Positions 1 to 5,597 of a DNA stretch of 20,869 nucleotides are shown here, in pieces. The position numbers and the translations under genes are program-made. This DNA comes from a virus, in IMG/VR virus record IMGVR_UViG_3300005600_000083, positions 1 to 20,869 of that record. One strand, written 5' to 3'. Under the pieces are notes generated by a model that was given only the letters and a program-made list of their open reading frames with translations, was not told the DNA's origin and did not search any database. The number at the start of each line of letters is the position of its first letter. The stretch's first letter is position 1.

Positions 1-3
1 AGC

Positions 4-159
4 ATGAGCATGGCAGGCGAGATAGAGAATTCAGAACACGCCATAAAAGAAATACAGGCTGAGCTGCAGTCTCTTGTTGACAAAATAGAAACACTGCAGT
101 TTCGTTTAGGTGCGGAACAGCACCGCTTGGAACAACTCAAGAAAGTTACGAAAGGATAA
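4..159 (+). CDS. Small coiled-coil protein (start uncertain)
   Basis: A 51-residue reading frame begins with ATG at 4 (a second ATG is at 10) and ends with TAA at 157. The frame is also open to the window edge, so the true start may lie upstream. Charged and hydrophobic residues alternate in heptad-like fashion (for example AELQSLVDKIETLQFRL), which predicts one amphipathic helix or coiled coil. There is no catalytic motif and I do not recognise the family. The stop codon is embedded in AAGGATAAG, which also serves as the ribosome site of the next gene, so translation is probably coupled. It is the first of a run of small early genes and could be a host-takeover or regulatory peptide, but that rests on context only. 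Confidence 0.55.
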   Translation: MSMAGEIENSEHAIKEIQAELQSLVDKIETLQFRLGAEQHRLEQLKKVTKG

Positions 160-168
160 GACCATGAA
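152..168 (+). repeat. 17-nt gene-junction repeat, copy 1
   Basis: The sequence AAGGATAAGACCATGAA occurs here and again at 342-358. Each copy holds the stop codon of one gene (TAA inside GGATAAG), the Shine-Dalgarno AAGGA, and the ATG of the next gene. The match ends just after the start codon. Confidence 0.8.
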
Positions 169-349
169 ACTAACAAAAGAAGATTACCTAAAACTTGCTG
201 AGATAAACCTTGACGATATGACAAGGGCTGGTGAATTAGAAGATTACCTTGCTTTTCTGTTCGAGGCAATCGCAGACCTAGACAAGTCTGGCGTCTGGGA
301 GCAAGGGTTCAAGGAAGATCTGCAAACATACTATGAGATGGAAGGATAA
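164..349 (+). CDS. Small acidic protein of unknown function
   Basis: A 61-residue protein. I chose the ATG at 164 over an upstream in-frame GTG at 110 because AAGGA sits 7 bases before it and the upstream gene ends at 159. The sequence starts MKLTKEDYLKLAEI, is rich in Asp, Glu and Leu, and looks helical throughout with no Cys and no membrane segment. Its next neighbour, an HTH protein, is entered through an identical junction sequence. I do not recognise a family. Small acidic early phage proteins often bind and inhibit host proteins, but nothing here proves that. Confidence 0.65.
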   Translation: MKLTKEDYLKLAEINLDDMTRAGELEDYLAFLFEAIADLDKSGVWEQGFKEDLQTYYEMEG

Positions 350-358
350 GACCATGAA
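342..358 (+). repeat. 17-nt gene-junction repeat, copy 2
   Basis: Second exact copy of AAGGATAAGACCATGAA (first at 152-168), joining the stop codon of the 61-aa gene to the start codon of the winged-helix gene. It ensures the same ribosome-site strength and spacing at both junctions. Confidence 0.8.
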
Positions 359-596
359 CAGCCAACACGATAAGATCCTAAAGCATCTGCGCAAGGCAGG
401 AAGCATCACGGTTCGGGAAGCTTTGATTGAATACAGCATCAGCAGTTTGACCAAACGCATACAAGAATTGCGGGAACGTGGCCACGATATTGTGTCAGAG
501 TGGAAAAGCCACCCAGTGACAGGCCAAAGGTATACTCGATACAAGCTGCACAGCAGCGATGCGACAGCCAAGCTTGGTGGTGGTGTTAGTGCTTAA
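354..596 (+). CDS. Winged helix-turn-helix protein (HTH_39-like)
   Basis: An 80-residue protein starting at ATG 354, with AAGGA just upstream. Residues 1-66 match the small phage helix-turn-helix family I know as HTH_39. They show an N-terminal helix (QHDKILKHLRKAGSIT), a second helix (REALIEYSI), a recognition helix (LTKRIQELRERGHDI) and a wing with the typical GQRYTRYKL strand. The fold is that of a DNA-binding regulator, so it may control phage or host transcription, but its target is unknown. The last 14 residues are low-complexity (Gly, Val, Ser, Ala). It overlaps the next gene by eight bases. The fold call is fairly firm and the role is inferred. Confidence 0.75.
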   Translation: MNSQHDKILKHLRKAGSITVREALIEYSISSLTKRIQELRERGHDIVSEWKSHPVTGQRYTRYKLHSSDATAKLGGGVSA

Positions 597-801
597 GTAT
601 ATCGAAAGAGTAGGCATTGCCCTGTCGGTTCTGTTAAACGTTCTGACAGGGGGTGCCAGCAACCAAACATTCAGTGCCCGCAATTGGGCTTGGAAGAAAC
701 GCAAGCTACCCAACATGGTGTTTGTCATAGACCTAGTGCTTGGCAAAGATCACTGCTTACAGTGTTGGGTTTACTGGCAGGTAAGAAAGGACAAGTGGTG
801 A
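589..801 (+). CDS. Conserved phage small protein, possible membrane association
   Basis: A 70-residue product if translation starts at GTG 589. An in-frame ATG at 559 would add ten residues, but it lies deep inside the HTH gene. The product reads LKYIERVGIALSVLLNV, then TGG, then NQTFSARNW, and near the C-terminus GKDHCLQCWVYW. I recall similar short proteins with the NQTFSARNW and GKDHC motifs in other tailed phages, all of unknown function. The hydrophobic stretch at residues 7-18 is short for a membrane span. The paired Cys and nearby His could bind a metal, which is inference. The TGA at 799 overlaps the GTG of the next gene. A 7-bp inverted repeat (620-626 and 645-651) lies inside the gene. 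Confidence 0.7.
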   Translation: MLKYIERVGIALSVLLNVLTGGASNQTFSARNWAWKKRKLPNMVFVIDLVLGKDHCLQCWVYWQVRKDKW

Positions 802-971
802 GTGACAAACACAATAAGGGGTGGTGCTACACAGAGGATGCCATCAGAGCCACGGAGAAGGCCATAGACAGCGCCTTGTGGGATGGCTTGGATACCACCT
901 ACCTAGAGAGGGAACTGGCTGGTCTACGGCTGGCTCTGAGCCTCGGACAACAATACCAAACGGAGTGGTAA
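798..971 (+). CDS. Small protein of unknown function (GTG start)
   Basis: A 57-residue protein read from GTG 798, which overlaps the previous stop in the arrangement GTGA. AAAGGA at 786-791 gives a good ribosome site. The upstream in-frame ATG at 684 lies well inside the previous gene and has no such site. The sequence is mostly helical (EDAIRATEKAIDSALW, then YLERELAGLRLALSL), resembling two packed amphipathic helices. No known motif and no membrane segment. The tight overlap indicates translational coupling within the early cluster. Confidence 0.6.
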   Translation: MSDKHNKGWCYTEDAIRATEKAIDSALWDGLDTTYLERELAGLRLALSLGQQYQTEW

Positions 972-972
972 G

Positions 973-1137
973 ATGATCTTGACACATTCTGACAAAATAT
1001 CTTGGATTGAAACAGTATGGGATGCTTTACAGTCACACCGTGAGAACTGTATACCAGAGGGTGTGGACAATCATGATGCTGAGTGGGATGAAATCTGCAC
1101 AGCCATGGCATGGATACAAGAGGAGCTAGTAGGATGA
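973..1137 (+). CDS. Small protein of unknown function
   Basis: A 54-residue ORF starting at ATG 973, one base after the previous stop codon. It ends in TGA at 1135, which overlaps the ATG of the next gene (ATGA). The residues include WIETVWDALQSHREN and an acidic C-terminal helix (EWDEICTAMAWIQEEL). There is only a weak ribosome site (GGTAAG), so it is probably translated by ribosomes finishing the upstream gene. I do not recognise the family, and support comes mainly from the gap-free packing with its neighbours. Confidence 0.5.
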   Translation: MILTHSDKISWIETVWDALQSHRENCIPEGVDNHDAEWDEICTAMAWIQEELVG

Positions 1138-1268
1138 TACGTGTTCTAATCTATGACAAAGACGATAAGCTTTTGTGTTGGTATTCAACACCAAACAGGA
1201 AAGAGGCAGAAGCTTTTTGTGGTGGTCTGCCTGACAGATTAACTTGGAGTATGGAATATGTCGTATAA
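1134..1268 (+). CDS. Small protein of unknown function
   Basis: A 44-residue ORF beginning at ATG 1134 and overlapping the previous gene by four bases (ATGA). GTAGGATG provides a weak ribosome site. The product starts MIRVLIYDKDDKLLCWYST, a beta-strand-like pattern, followed by a short helix (RKEAEAFCGGL). Its end overlaps the start of the next gene by eleven bases. No family recognised. The chain of short overlaps is the main reason to believe it is expressed. Confidence 0.5.
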   Translation: MIRVLIYDKDDKLLCWYSTPNRKEAEAFCGGLPDRLTWSMEYVV

Positions 1269-1434
1269 GAATAAGCCTCTGCACTCTTATCATTACAAGA
1301 TCATTCATGATGTTGATGATGCTGACTGGATGCTTGACGATGAGCTAGAAGACCAGCTAGAAGAAGACAAAGAGTTGGTGTTGGATATGCTAAAGCTGCC
1401 TGCTGGTAGCGTAAAGCCTAAAGAAGAATACTAA
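1258..1434 (+). CDS. Small acidic protein of unknown function
   Basis: A 58-residue protein starting at ATG 1258, with TTGGAG 10-13 bases upstream inside the preceding gene. The N-terminus is rich in Tyr and His (SYKNKPLHSYHYKII). The middle is very acidic (DDADWMLDDELEDQLEEDKE) and would form a negatively charged helix. Such a profile is compatible with DNA mimicry or with a protein-binding peptide, but that is speculation. It is the last gene before an 81-base leader, so it probably closes the early transcription unit. Confidence 0.6.
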   Translation: MSYKNKPLHSYHYKIIHDVDDADWMLDDELEDQLEEDKELVLDMLKLPAGSVKPKEEY

Positions 1435-1442
1435 TATCACCC

Positions 1443-1470
1443 TTGCCAAGGGCAAGCCCTAGGATACACT
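1443..1470 (+). promoter_or_regulatory. Candidate sigma70-type promoter before the primase operon
   Basis: TTGCCA at 1443-1448 (5 of 6 to the -35 consensus) is followed after 16 bases by TACACT at 1465-1470 (4 of 6 to the -10 consensus). It lies in the only gap between the early small-gene cluster and the replication operon. The -35 box lies inside a perfect inverted repeat, CTTGCC-AAG-GGCAAG, spanning about 1442-1456, which could also act as an operator. Sequence match only. Confidence 0.4.
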
Positions 1471-1487
1471 GATTCGCAGATCTGTCA

Positions 1488-1511
1488 AGCAGTATTTTGC
1501 TGCGTAAGGAG
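1488..1511 (+). promoter_or_regulatory. Leader hairpin and ribosome site before the 90-aa gene and primase
   Basis: AGCA at 1488-1491 pairs with TGCT at 1498-1501 (six-base loop), or GCAG with CTGC in an alternative register. It is followed directly by GTAAGGAG, a strong Shine-Dalgarno five bases before ATG 1516. The segment GCTGCGTAAGGAG resembles GCAGCGTAAGGGA in front of thyX (6166-6178), which also follows a hairpin. The structure may stabilise the mRNA end or gate the ribosome site. Confidence 0.45.
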
Positions 1512-1515
1512 AAAA

Positions 1516-1788
1516 ATGATGACGGAATACATGACAGAAATCACCAAGGATAACCGCCTTGTCACTGTGTATGGTGAGCTGTGGGATGATGGGGTTGGCT
1601 ATTGGGATTCGTGGGGTGATACAGGTCAGACCTTTGAGGTCCAACATGAGCCTGAGTTTTCTATCACTGAGGCTTACGATGCGGAGACTGGTGCCAGCAT
1701 ACCACTAACAGAGTTGACACCTTCCGAAGTATACTGCATCATAGAAATCTTCACATCTGACTATTGGGATCATATCTTTCATGTCTAA
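1516..1788 (+). CDS. Conserved hypothetical acidic protein
   Basis: A 90-residue protein at the head of the replication operon. ATG 1516 has GTAAGGAG five bases upstream, and a second in-frame ATG follows at once. The sequence is acidic and rich in Trp and Tyr (WDDGVGYWDSWGD) with beta-strand character, then SEVYCIIEIFTSDYW at the C-terminus. No signal peptide or membrane segment. It overlaps the primase gene by eight bases, so the two are translationally coupled and a role linked to replication is plausible. I do not recognise the family. Confidence 0.7.
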   Translation: MMTEYMTEITKDNRLVTVYGELWDDGVGYWDSWGDTGQTFEVQHEPEFSITEAYDAETGASIPLTELTPSEVYCIIEIFTSDYWDHIFHV

Positions 1789-3403
1789 TTGGAAAAGCCA
1801 CATCGCCTGCCCGTATGAAGACTGCGGATCGTCTGATGCTTTCAGCTACAATACCGAGAGCATGGCTGGTCGTTGTCATAGTTGCGAACGCATTTACCCT
1901 CGGGATCGTGCACGCAAATTCGATTGGGCAGAGACTGAATACCCCACCCAACAGAGGGACGATTGGGAAATGACAAACAACACAACACCACAGCTAAGGG
2001 CTGTCCAGCAAGAGAAACTAGATGGTGTCTTCATGACCTATCGGGATATCTCAGAGGCAACCATGCGGTTCTTTAACTGCAAGACATACCTTGATGCCTC
2101 GGGTATCCCTGTCAAGCAGGACTACGTGTATCCTTCGGGTGGCATCAAGACCAGGTTCTTCCCCAAGCAATTCCGTGCGATGAACCTGCAGTCTGATGAG
2201 CTGTTCGGTATGAACCTGTGGAATGCAGGCTCGGGTAAGATCGTCACCATCACAGAGGGTGAGCTTGATGCTATGTCTGCATACCAGATGTGCAACAGCC
2301 AGAAATATCCCTCGGCCTTTGTCAGCCTGCCATCGGCCACCCCATCGAAGCGCCTCTGGACAAACGTCACGGAATGGCTGCGGTCTTTTGACAAGATCAT
2401 TCTGTCAATCGAACATGACGATCAGGGTAATGCTGTTGCCCAACGGATTGCCAACCTGTTTCCGAACAAGGTCTACCGTGTGCAGCATGACAAATACAAA
2501 GACGCCAATGAATTCCTGACCGAGGGTGCCAAGTCCGAGTATTACAATGCGTGGATGAATGCCCGTAAGTATACACCTGACAACATCATCAACACCTCTG
2601 ACCAATTCATGAAGCTGTATGATCGTTCAGAGAACCACGTCTACGTAGAGACAGGCATCTCTGACTTCGACGACATGTGCCTCGGACTGATGCAGGGTCA
2701 CTTCACCCTGTTCAAGGCACAGACAGGTATCGGCAAGACAGAATTCATGCGTTACCTAGAGTATCGTATCCTGAAGAACTACCCTGATATCAAGATCGCA
2801 ACGTGGCACATGGAAGAGACAAAGCTTCGGTCACTCTTGGGTCTGGTGTCATATGAGATAGGTGATAATGTAACACGTAAGGACTTGATCGAACAGAAAC
2901 AGCTAGACGAAAAGGTAAAGGATGGTATCCGTGAGCTGACCAAGGATGAACGCCTGTTCCAATTCTTTTTGAATGATGAGGATGATCCCCTTGATCTGCT
3001 TACACACATCCGGTATCTGTCACAGGCTTGCGATGTGAACTACGTGTTCTTCGAACCTATCCAAGACATTGCAGCCAACATGGGTGCAGAAGAAAGCAAA
3101 GAACAATTCCTTGCTGACCTTGCTGTTCGCCTGTCTAAGCTGGCTGCTGAACTTGGTGTTGGTATTATAACGATTGGCCATACGAATGACGATGGTCAGG
3201 TAAAGTATTGCCGCATGATTGAGCAACGGGCATCCGTTGTGGTAGATCTGCAGCGTAACAAGATGGCAGAAGATGCAGATGAAAGGAACACAACCAAGCT
3301 TCTTGTCACAAAGAACCGTCCGGTTGGTCCTACAGGGTATGCTGGTCAACTAAAATTCAACACAGAAACTTTTACCTTGGAGGAAAAGTATGCTTTCATT
3401 TGA
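1781..3403 (+). CDS. T7 gp4-like DNA primase-helicase
   Basis: A 540-residue bifunctional replication protein that primes the lagging strand and unwinds the fork. Residues 10-35 form a zinc-binding domain (C10, C15, C32, C35; CPYEDC and CHSC). The TOPRIM primase core follows, with ITEGELDA at 157-164 and EHDDQGNA at 211-218, whose acidic residues bind metal for primer synthesis. The helicase half is RecA-like: Walker A AQTGIGKT at 313-320, a Walker B strand YVFFEPIQD at 421-429 with Glu where T7 has Asp, IGHTND near 465, and RNK plus KNRPVGPTG near 492-519. The length is close to that of T7 gp4 (566). A hexameric ring is expected. It overlaps genes on both sides, consistent with one operon with the polymerase. 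Confidence 0.95.
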   Translation: MSNWKSHIACPYEDCGSSDAFSYNTESMAGRCHSCERIYPRDRARKFDWAETEYPTQQRDDWEMTNNTTPQLRAVQQEKLDGVFMTYRDISEATMRFFNCKTYLDASGIPVKQDYVYPSGGIKTRFFPKQFRAMNLQSDELFGMNLWNAGSGKIVTITEGELDAMSAYQMCNSQKYPSAFVSLPSATPSKRLWTNVTEWLRSFDKIILSIEHDDQGNAVAQRIANLFPNKVYRVQHDKYKDANEFLTEGAKSEYYNAWMNARKYTPDNIINTSDQFMKLYDRSENHVYVETGISDFDDMCLGLMQGHFTLFKAQTGIGKTEFMRYLEYRILKNYPDIKIATWHMEETKLRSLLGLVSYEIGDNVTRKDLIEQKQLDEKVKDGIRELTKDERLFQFFLNDEDDPLDLLTHIRYLSQACDVNYVFFEPIQDIAANMGAEESKEQFLADLAVRLSKLAAELGVGIITIGHTNDDGQVKYCRMIEQRASVVVDLQRNKMAEDADERNTTKLLVTKNRPVGPTGYAGQLKFNTETFTLEEKYAFI

Positions 3404-3605
3404 TTGGATGGCCTTCACTGCCGCCACCATTTACTTCTTGGGTATCTACCTACACTACATACACATCCTTACGATCTTCCACCTGCTGGATCGCTACGAG
3501 GAACTGAGCTTTAAGAGAACAATACTACACAGCCTTGTCTGGCCTTGGACTGTTCTTATGTTCCTGTGGGCTGGGCTGTTTGGGGATGATGAGGAAGACG
3601 AATGA
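3390..3605 (+). CDS. Small membrane protein, two predicted helices
   Basis: A 71-residue protein with a strong ribosome site (TTGGAGG) before ATG 3390. It overlaps the end of the primase-helicase by 14 bases and the start of the polymerase by four. Residues about 7-30 (TAATIYFLGIYLHYIHIL) and about 46-64 (LHSLVWPWTVLMFLWAG) are hydrophobic enough to span a membrane. A short linker holds DRYEELSFKR and the C-terminus is strongly acidic (GDDEEDE). No family recognised. A membrane protein between helicase and polymerase could tether the replisome to the membrane or act in superinfection control; both are guesses from position. Confidence 0.75.
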   Translation: MLSFDWMAFTAATIYFLGIYLHYIHILTIFHLLDRYEELSFKRTILHSLVWPWTVLMFLWAGLFGDDEEDE

Positions 3606-4501
3606 CAACTGTCGCAATGGATATCGAAACGGATGACCTGAATGCCACCCGCATATGGGTCATCTGCACCGAGGATGTAGACACTGGTGACAAACAAGAG
3701 TTTACCAATGTTGACTCGGACCAACAACAGAAGGAACGGTTCATTGAGTATGTCAAAGGCATTGACAATTTTGTTTTTCATAACGGTCTTGGGTTCGATG
3801 TTGCGGTTATCAACCGTCTTGTCCAGCCCAACCTGATCAACCCTCAGTCTGTCATAGATACCTTGGTTGTGTCACGCCTAGTGGACTACACATTGGATGG
3901 CAAAGGACATAGCCTTGATGCTTGGGGACGTAGGCTTGGTGACCACAAGATCGGGTTCAAGGATTTCTCTGCACTCACCCAAGAGATGATTGTCTATTGC
4001 CATCAGGACGTTACGGTTACCGTTAAGCTTTACCGTAGGTTGAAGGCAGTAATCACTGACCCTGAGTGGCAAGATGCACTGCGGTGTGAGCATGACATTC
4101 AGATCCTGTGTGAAGAGATGACAGCCAATGGTTTCTACTTTGATCACCAGAAAGCAGCAGAACTTCTTACAGAGATCAAGGACCGCATGGCACAGCTAGA
4201 AGCTGGCTTCCAAGAGGACTTCCCACCGAAGCTGGAAGAGGTGCACCGTGTTATCTACCGCAAGAAAAAGGATGGTAGTGATTTCTCTACGGTCACCAAG
4301 GCAAGGGACAAATACTATCAGACAAAGGTTGACTGGTCTGTTCAACCACCTGAGCTAGTGTGCTATGACTGGGTAGAATTCAATCCTGGCTCACCCAAGC
4401 AGCGTATCGAACGCATGTGGGAAGCAGGCTGGGAGCCATACGAAAAGACGAAAGGACACATCGAGTATGAAAGAGAACAATCAAGAGGATCGTGGCGTTA
4501 A
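3602..4501 (+). CDS. DNA polymerase family A, N-terminal 3'-5' exonuclease part (split gene)
   Basis: A 299-residue protein carrying the proofreading exonuclease and start of the thumb of a T7-type DNA polymerase. Exo I is MDIETDDL (D7, E9), Exo II HNGLGFDVAVI (D66) and Exo III YCHQDV (Y132, D136), so all metal ligands are present. The thumb includes ANGFYFD, FPPKLEEV and VEFNPGSPKQRI, then EAGWEPYEKTKGH, where uninterrupted T7-like enzymes continue into the palm. Here the frame stops at TAA 4499 and the palm is encoded in the +1 frame by the next ORF. The segment between FPPK and VEFNPGS is about 50 residues, shorter than I recall for T7, whose thioredoxin-binding loop lies there. ATG 3602 overlaps the previous stop. 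Confidence 0.92.
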   Translation: MTTVAMDIETDDLNATRIWVICTEDVDTGDKQEFTNVDSDQQQKERFIEYVKGIDNFVFHNGLGFDVAVINRLVQPNLINPQSVIDTLVVSRLVDYTLDGKGHSLDAWGRRLGDHKIGFKDFSALTQEMIVYCHQDVTVTVKLYRRLKAVITDPEWQDALRCEHDIQILCEEMTANGFYFDHQKAAELLTEIKDRMAQLEAGFQEDFPPKLEEVHRVIYRKKKDGSDFSTVTKARDKYYQTKVDWSVQPPELVCYDWVEFNPGSPKQRIERMWEAGWEPYEKTKGHIEYEREQSRGSWR

Positions 4502-5498
4502 GTTTGCCCGCTATGGCTGGACCATGAGTGAGGCTAACCTTAACACCCTTCCCGATAGTGCACCTGCTGGTGCCAAACGTCTGGCCGAGTGGCTGACCAT
4601 CGAAGGACGTAGGTCTAGCCTCGAAGAATGGCTTGGTCATGTTGGTGCTGACAGCCGTATCCATGGCAGGTTCACACACATCGGTGCATGGACAGGACGT
4701 ATGGCACACTCTGCCCCTAACCAAGCGAACATTCCATCGGCCTTCCACGGCACACCTAAGACTGCTGTCGAAGAGGTTAAGGCTCGGTATGACGGAGACT
4801 TTCGTGCCCTATGGTGCACACCCGAGGGTAGCTGGCTGGTAGGCACTGACGCAGAAGGCATCCAGCTACGTGTGCTGGCCCACCTGATGCAGTCCGAAGA
4901 GTATGTCCACGCTATTGTGTCAGGAAAGAAAGAAGACGAAACGGATATCCATAACCTGAACCGCAAGGCACTCGGTATGTCACACATCACAAGAGACATG
5001 GCTAAGACTTTCATCTATGCATTCCTTCTTGGTGCTGGTAATGCAAAGATTGCACAGATACTCAAGGTGAATACTCGTGAGGCAGGGCAAGCTGTTGACA
5101 ACTTCATGGAGTCCATCCAAGGTTTGTCAGAGCTAAAGAAGAAGATCATCCCTTATGTTGCCAAACGTGGTTGGTTCCGTGGTCTTGATGGACGTAAGGT
5201 CAAGGTTCCCTCTGAGCACAAGACACTGGCAGGTATGCTGCAGAACGGTGAGTCTGTCATCATGAAACATGCAGCCCTGCAGTGGACACGACAAGCAAAG
5301 GAACAAGGCTTTGACTTTAAGCTTGTCACATGGCCACACGATGAGTGGCAGACAGAAGTAGCTGGTGACTACAGCACAGCAGAACGTCTTGGTGATATCC
5401 AACGTCAATCAATTGTTGACACAGGGGTAAAATTCTGTATGCTCTGCCCGTTAGCTGGGTCAACAGACATCGGTAAGAACTGGAAGGATACCCATTGA
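4467..5498 (+). CDS. DNA polymerase family A, C-terminal polymerase part (split gene)
   Basis: A 343-residue polymerase domain with every catalytic motif. Motif A is GTDAEGIQLR (D128), motif B TRDMAKTFIYAFLLG (R176, K180, Y184) and motif C WPHDEWQTE (H291, D292, E293). The C-terminus, GSTDIGKNWKDTH, resembles the end of T7 polymerase, so the 3' end is complete. The ATG at 4467 lies 34 bases inside the exonuclease ORF, with AAGGA at 4452-4456 as a possible ribosome site ten bases upstream. The frame is open back to 4377 (after TAG at 4374). Together the two parts total 642 residues, near the 704 of T7 polymerase. They may be two subunits, one protein joined by a +1 frameshift, or the result of a sequencing error. 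Confidence 0.92.
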   Translation: MKENNQEDRGVKFARYGWTMSEANLNTLPDSAPAGAKRLAEWLTIEGRRSSLEEWLGHVGADSRIHGRFTHIGAWTGRMAHSAPNQANIPSAFHGTPKTAVEEVKARYDGDFRALWCTPEGSWLVGTDAEGIQLRVLAHLMQSEEYVHAIVSGKKEDETDIHNLNRKALGMSHITRDMAKTFIYAFLLGAGNAKIAQILKVNTREAGQAVDNFMESIQGLSELKKKIIPYVAKRGWFRGLDGRKVKVPSEHKTLAGMLQNGESVIMKHAALQWTRQAKEQGFDFKLVTWPHDEWQTEVAGDYSTAERLGDIQRQSIVDTGVKFCMLCPLAGSTDIGKNWKDTH

Positions 5499-5596
5499 TT
5501 GGCCCCATCCTATTTGCAATTAGCCCTGTGATTTTTGTGTTGACACTTCAACTTATCACAGTTACTCTAGACAACTCAGCCAGTAAAGGAGATTGA
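5495..5596 (+). CDS. 33-codon hydrophobic micropeptide (TTG start)
   Basis: A short ORF starting at TTG 5495, whose last two bases overlap the TGA of the polymerase gene. GGAAGGA at 5482-5488 lies six bases upstream, an excellent ribosome site. The product begins IGPILFAISPVIFVLTLQL, a run hydrophobic enough to span a membrane once, and ends in a polar tail, DNSASKGD. It stops at TGA 5594, two bases before the ATG of the ssDNA-binding protein. Position, ribosome site and composition argue for a real small membrane protein. The same DNA contains a sigma70-like promoter, so the open frame could instead be chance. No homologue is known to me. Confidence 0.5.
   Translation: MIGPILFAISPVIFVLTLQLITVTLDNSASKGD
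5540..5568 (+). promoter_or_regulatory. Candidate sigma70-type promoter before the ssDNA-binding protein gene
   Basis: A perfect -35 box TTGACA (5540-5545) is followed after 17 bases by TACTCT (5563-5568), a partial -10 box. It would start transcription about 20-25 bases before ATG 5598, which has the strong ribosome site AAAGGAG at 5585-5591. SSB is needed in large amounts, so an extra promoter here makes sense. TTGACA is also frequent inside genes of this window, which lowers the weight of the match. Confidence 0.45.
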
Positions 5597-5597
5597 C

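Noticed and set aside
620-651. 7-bp inverted repeat CCCTGTC/GACAGGG considered as a terminator
   Set aside because: It lies inside a coding sequence, has an 18-base loop and no T-run. It is probably a by-product of codon choice.
4637-5014. 125-codon - strand ORF, and the 122-codon - strand ORF at 4380-4748
   Set aside because: Both are antisense to polymerase motifs that are clearly coding on the + strand.
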